Source of the DNA: Pseudomonas sp. ATCC PTA-122608
GTDB taxonomy: Bacteria; Pseudomonadota; Gammaproteobacteria; Pseudomonadales; Pseudomonadaceae
Reading direction: 5' to 3'
DNA: 34,116 nucleotides
NCBI RefSeq assembly: GCF_001952855.1
Contig: NZ_LPNO01000027.1
Location: 1 to 34,116 of the forward strand
Position 1 is the stretch's first letter; every line of letters begins with the position of its first letter. Under the pieces are notes generated by a model, which saw only the letters and a program-made list of their open reading frames with translations, ran no database searches and was not told the DNA's origin. Positions 31,240 through 34,116 of the stretch are shown here, in pieces. Position numbers and translations under genes: made by a program.

Positions 31240-33900
31240 ATGAATGGTTTCGCGAACGCAGTGAGTCAGACAGCGATGGACCAGGAAGAACTGGCCGAAT
31301 GGCGCGATGCCCTGGCCTCCCTGGTGGCCAACACCGGGCCGGCGCGGGCGCGGGAGATCCTCGACATGCTGGCGGAGGCCGGCGGCGCACCGCACATCGG
31401 CTGGAAACCCCGGCATGGCACGCCTTATATCAATAGCATCGCCGTGGAGCAGCAACCGCCGTTCCCCGGCGACCTGGCCACCGAAGAGCGCCTGGCCTCG
31501 GTGGTGCGCTGGAACGCCCTGGCCATGGTGGTGCGTGCCAACCAGGCCTATGGCGAACTGGGTGGGCATATCGCCAGCTACGCCAGCGCGGCAGACCTGT
31601 TTGAAGTCGGCTTCAACCACTTCTTCCGTGCCCGAAACGCCGGTTTTGGTGGTGATCTGGTGTTCTACCAGCCGCATTCCGCCCCCGGCATCTATGCCCG
31701 CGCCTTCCTTGAAGGGCGCCTGAGCGAGGCTGACCTGGCCCACTATCGCCAGGAAATCGGCGCCGGCAAGGTCGGCGCCCGTGGCCTGTCCAGCTATCCC
31801 CATCCGTGGTTGATGCCGGACTTCTGGCAATTTCCCACCGGTTCCATGGGCATTGGCCCCATCAGCTCGATTTTCCAGGCGCGGTTTATGCGCTACCTGC
31901 AGCATCGCGGCTTGCAGGACACCACCGACCGCCACGTATGGGGCGTGTTCGGCGATGGCGAGATGGACGAGCCGGAAAGCATGTCGGCCCTGACCCTGGC
32001 TGCCCGCGAGGGCCTGGATAACCTGACCTGGGTGGTCAACTGCAACCTGCAACGCCTCGACGGCCCGGTGCGTGGCAACGGGCGAATTATCGACGAGTTG
32101 GAAGCCCTGTTCGCCGGTGCCGGCTGGAACGTGATCAAACTGGTTTGGGGGTCGGACTGGGATGCCTTGCTGGCCAAGGACGCCGACGGCTCGCTGGTAC
32201 GCACGTTGTCGCAGACCGTGGACGGACAGTTCCAGACCTTCGCCGCCAAGGACGGCGCCTATAACCGCGAACATTTCTTCGGCCAAAGCGAGGCGCTGTC
32301 CAAACTGGTCGAGGGCATGAGCGATGAGCAGATCGACCGCCTCAAGCGTGGCGGCCATGACATGGTCAAGATTCACGCCGCCTATCACGCTGCACTCAAG
32401 GTTACTGGCAAGCCCACGGTGATCCTGGCCCAGACCAAAAAGGGCTTCGGCATGGGCGAGGCCGGGCAGGGCAAGATGACCACTCACCAGCAGAAGAAGC
32501 TCGACCGCGAGGCGTTGATCGCCTTCCGCAATCGCTTCCAGTTGCCGCTGTCGGATGAGCAGACCGAATCCCTGAGCTTCTACAAACCGTCTGAAGACAG
32601 CCTCGAGATGCGCTACCTGCACAAGCGCCGTGCCACCCTCGGCGGGTATGTGCCGAGCCGTGGCCAGCAGGCGCCTGCGGTAAACGTCCCGCCAGTGTCG
32701 GGCTACGGCGCGTTTGCCACCCAGGCGGACGGCAAGGAAATGTCCACCACCATGGCCTTTGTGCGCATGCTCACCAACCTGCTCAAGGACAAGGCCCTCG
32801 GCCCGCGCATCGTGCCCATCGTCGCGGATGAAGCGCGCACCTTCGGCATGGCCAACCTGTTCAAGCAGATCGGCATCTATTCCAGTGTCGGCCAGCGCTA
32901 CGAGCCGGAAGACATTGGCTCGATCCTCAGCTACCGCGAAGCCACCGACGGGCAGATCCTCGAAGAAGGCATCAGCGAAGCCAGCGCCATCAGCTCCTGG
33001 GTCGCCGCGGCCACCAGTTATTCGGTGCATGGCCTGCGGATGCTGCCGTTTTACATCTACTACTCGATGTTCGGTTTCCAGCGCGTCGGCGACCTGATCT
33101 GGGCGGCGGCCGACCAGCGTGCCCGTGGCTTTCTGCTGGGGGCCACTGCCGGGCGCACCACCCTGGGTGGCGAAGGCTTGCAGCACCAGGACGGCAGCAG
33201 CCACCTGACCGCCGCCACCGTGCCCAATTGCCGCGCCTACGACCCGGCGTTTGCCAGCGAGTTTGCGGTGATCCTCGACCACGGCATGCGCCAGATGCTG
33301 GAGCACGATGTGGACGAGTTCTACTACGTGACCCTGATGAACGAAAACTACCCGCAGCCGAGCCTGCCTGAAGGCGTCGAAGCGGCGATCATCAAAGGCA
33401 TGTACCGGCTCAGTGGTCAGCCCGATGGCAAGGTTCGCTTGCTCGGCTCGGGCACGCTGGTGCGTGAAGCCCAGGCAGCCGCGCAGTTGCTGGCGGACGA
33501 TTGGCAGATTGAAACTGAAGTGTTCAGTGTTACCAGCTTCAGCGAACTGGCCCGGGAGGCGCGGGAAGTGGAACGCTGGAATCGCCTGCACCCGCAACAG
33601 CCGGCGCGGCGCAGCCATCTGGCGGAGTGTTTGCCCAAGGGCGCGCCGGTGGTGGCGGTGTCTGACTATGTGCGGGCGGTGCCGCAGATGATTGGGTCGT
33701 ACGTGGACTCGGCGTACACCGTGCTGGGGACGGATGGTTTTGGTCGAAGCGATACCCGGGCGGCGTTGCGGGATTTCTTTGAGGTGGACCGGTATCACAT
33801 CGTGCTGGCGGCGCTGACAGCGTTGGTGGAGCAGGGGAGTCTGGAGCGGGGCGTGTGTCAGCAGGCGAGGGGCTGTCATAAATTTTGTGTTCGGGCATAA
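31240..33900 (+). CDS. Homodimeric-type E1 2-oxoacid dehydrogenase (AceE2/MdeB-like), 3' end altered by IS insertion
   Basis: This 886-residue thiamine-diphosphate enzyme decarboxylates pyruvate or 2-ketobutyrate and passes the acyl group to an E2 lipoyl domain. The TPP motif GDGEMDEPES...NCNLQ begins at about residue 237, and the active-site loop YNREHFFG is present. The N-terminus (EWRDALASLVANTGPARAREIL, then HIGWKPRHGTPYINSI) differs from the housekeeping Pseudomonas AceE and resembles the MdeB-type paralogue tied to methionine breakdown. No mdeA or E2/E3 gene is in view. The ATG at 31240 has GGAGG 5 nt upstream; an earlier in-frame start at 31132 is rejected. The C-terminus is abnormal: after LERGVCQQA the reading passes into IS256-family sequence (RGCHKFCVRA, stop), replacing an estimated 15-20 native residues. 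Activity may be reduced or lost. Confidence 0.85.
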   Translation: MNGFANAVSQTAMDQEELAEWRDALASLVANTGPARAREILDMLAEAGGAPHIGWKPRHGTPYINSIAVEQQPPFPGDLATEERLASVVRWNALAMVVRANQAYGELGGHIASYASAADLFEVGFNHFFRARNAGFGGDLVFYQPHSAPGIYARAFLEGRLSEADLAHYRQEIGAGKVGARGLSSYPHPWLMPDFWQFPTGSMGIGPISSIFQARFMRYLQHRGLQDTTDRHVWGVFGDGEMDEPESMSALTLAAREGLDNLTWVVNCNLQRLDGPVRGNGRIIDELEALFAGAGWNVIKLVWGSDWDALLAKDADGSLVRTLSQTVDGQFQTFAAKDGAYNREHFFGQSEALSKLVEGMSDEQIDRLKRGGHDMVKIHAAYHAALKVTGKPTVILAQTKKGFGMGEAGQGKMTTHQQKKLDREALIAFRNRFQLPLSDEQTESLSFYKPSEDSLEMRYLHKRRATLGGYVPSRGQQAPAVNVPPVSGYGAFATQADGKEMSTTMAFVRMLTNLLKDKALGPRIVPIVADEARTFGMANLFKQIGIYSSVGQRYEPEDIGSILSYREATDGQILEEGISEASAISSWVAAATSYSVHGLRMLPFYIYYSMFGFQRVGDLIWAAADQRARGFLLGATAGRTTLGGEGLQHQDGSSHLTAATVPNCRAYDPAFASEFAVILDHGMRQMLEHDVDEFYYVTLMNENYPQPSLPEGVEAAIIKGMYRLSGQPDGKVRLLGSGTLVREAQAAAQLLADDWQIETEVFSVTSFSELAREAREVERWNRLHPQQPARRSHLAECLPKGAPVVAVSDYVRAVPQMIGSYVDSAYTVLGTDGFGRSDTRAALRDFFEVDRYHIVLAALTALVEQGSLERGVCQQARGCHKFCVRA

Positions 33901-34116
33901 CATGTTGATAGAGGTGCATGTATGCCGACCAAAAAGAAACCGGCCCGTGAGGCCCCGCGAGACCTTCCATCCATTCCAAAAGAGCTGATCGACCAGTTCG
34001 TCAGCGGCCCGATGAGTGCCGAGGCTATTCAGGATGCCTCGATGGCGTTCAAAAAGGCGCTGATCGAGCGAGCTCTTGGTGCCGAGTTGGGCCACCACCT
34101 TGGCTATCCTCAGGGC
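33868..34116 (+). mobile_element. IS256-family insertion sequence, left end, runs off the window
   Basis: Sequence unlike the E1 gene begins at about 33868-33871 (GGGGCTGTCATAAATTTTGTG), the probable terminal inverted repeat, 51-55 nt before the transposase ATG. The exact edge and the 8-9-bp target duplication cannot be determined without the other end. Confidence 0.7.
33922..34116 (+). CDS. IS256-family (mutator-type) transposase, N-terminal part
   Basis: These 65 residues from the ATG at 33922 run to the window edge: a lysine-rich start (MPTKKKPAREAPRD), then LPSIPKELIDQFVSGPMSAE and FKKALIERALGAELGHHLGY. The A-x-E-x-x-x-H-L-G-Y block is the diagnostic opening of IS256/mutator transposases. 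The DDE residues lie beyond the window. The gene has the same orientation as the interrupted E1 gene and lies 21 nt after its new stop. Confidence 0.88.
   Translation, partial: MPTKKKPAREAPRDLPSIPKELIDQFVSGPMSAEAIQDASMAFKKALIERALGAELGHHLGYPQG

Noticed and set aside
31156..34098. Open frame of nearly 3 kb antisense to the E1 dehydrogenase and the IS256 transposase
   Set aside because: Crosses the IS boundary and has shadow-like composition; the plus-strand genes carry all motifs.

Overview
The window is a chromosomal segment of a Pseudomonas, most likely of the P. fluorescens group. The evidence is GC-rich coding sequence, seven REPIN-type inverted REP pairs of Pseudomonas type, the ptxS-kguEKTD operon with intact PtxS operators, a MexMN-like efflux/two-component locus, and a phosphatidylcholine synthase gene. 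Both ends run into insertion sequences: an IS4-family transposase start at the left edge and an IS256-family transposase start at the right edge. The segment may therefore be a contig bounded by multi-copy IS elements. I could not run any database search; family names rest on recognised motifs and gene order.

Layout: (1) 1-2749: IS4 fragment, then a minus-strand operon of NCS2 purine permease, LEA-type lipoprotein and GNAT acetyltransferase. (2) 2985-4610: a chemoreceptor (MCP). (3) 4744-10019: the 2-ketogluconate operon on the minus strand (ptxS, kguE, kguK, kguT, kguD). KguT imports 2-ketogluconate, KguK phosphorylates it, and KguD reduces the product to 6-phosphogluconate. PtxS represses through two identical 14-bp palindromes. 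(4) 10141-17489: an accessory-looking block with no REPINs. It holds two large paralogous proteins of unknown function built from Ig-like modules, a classical autotransporter and an orphan hypothetical gene. The block is framed by two inward-facing copies of a 36-37-bp element, each about 85 nt upstream of a start codon. (5) 17496-19803: LysE/RhtB exporter with its AraC regulator, and a DUF1345 membrane protein. (6) 19857-26436: RND pump plus adaptor, divergent from an OmpR-type response regulator and a histidine kinase. Paired direct repeats lie in the shared intergenic region. (7) 26659-31048: dienoyl-CoA isomerase, NudC, TSUP permease, phosphatidylcholine synthase and an RlmI-like methyltransferase. 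(8) 31240-34116: a second AceE/MdeB-type E1 dehydrogenase whose 3' end is replaced by the IS256-family element.

The most notable signals are the duplicated 36-37-bp element around the Ig-module/autotransporter block, the two Ig-module proteins with a conserved cysteine pair in the last module, REP sequence translated as the C-termini of KguK and PtxS, and the tandem repeats between the efflux and two-component genes. There are no rRNA or tRNA genes and no CRISPR array that I can see.
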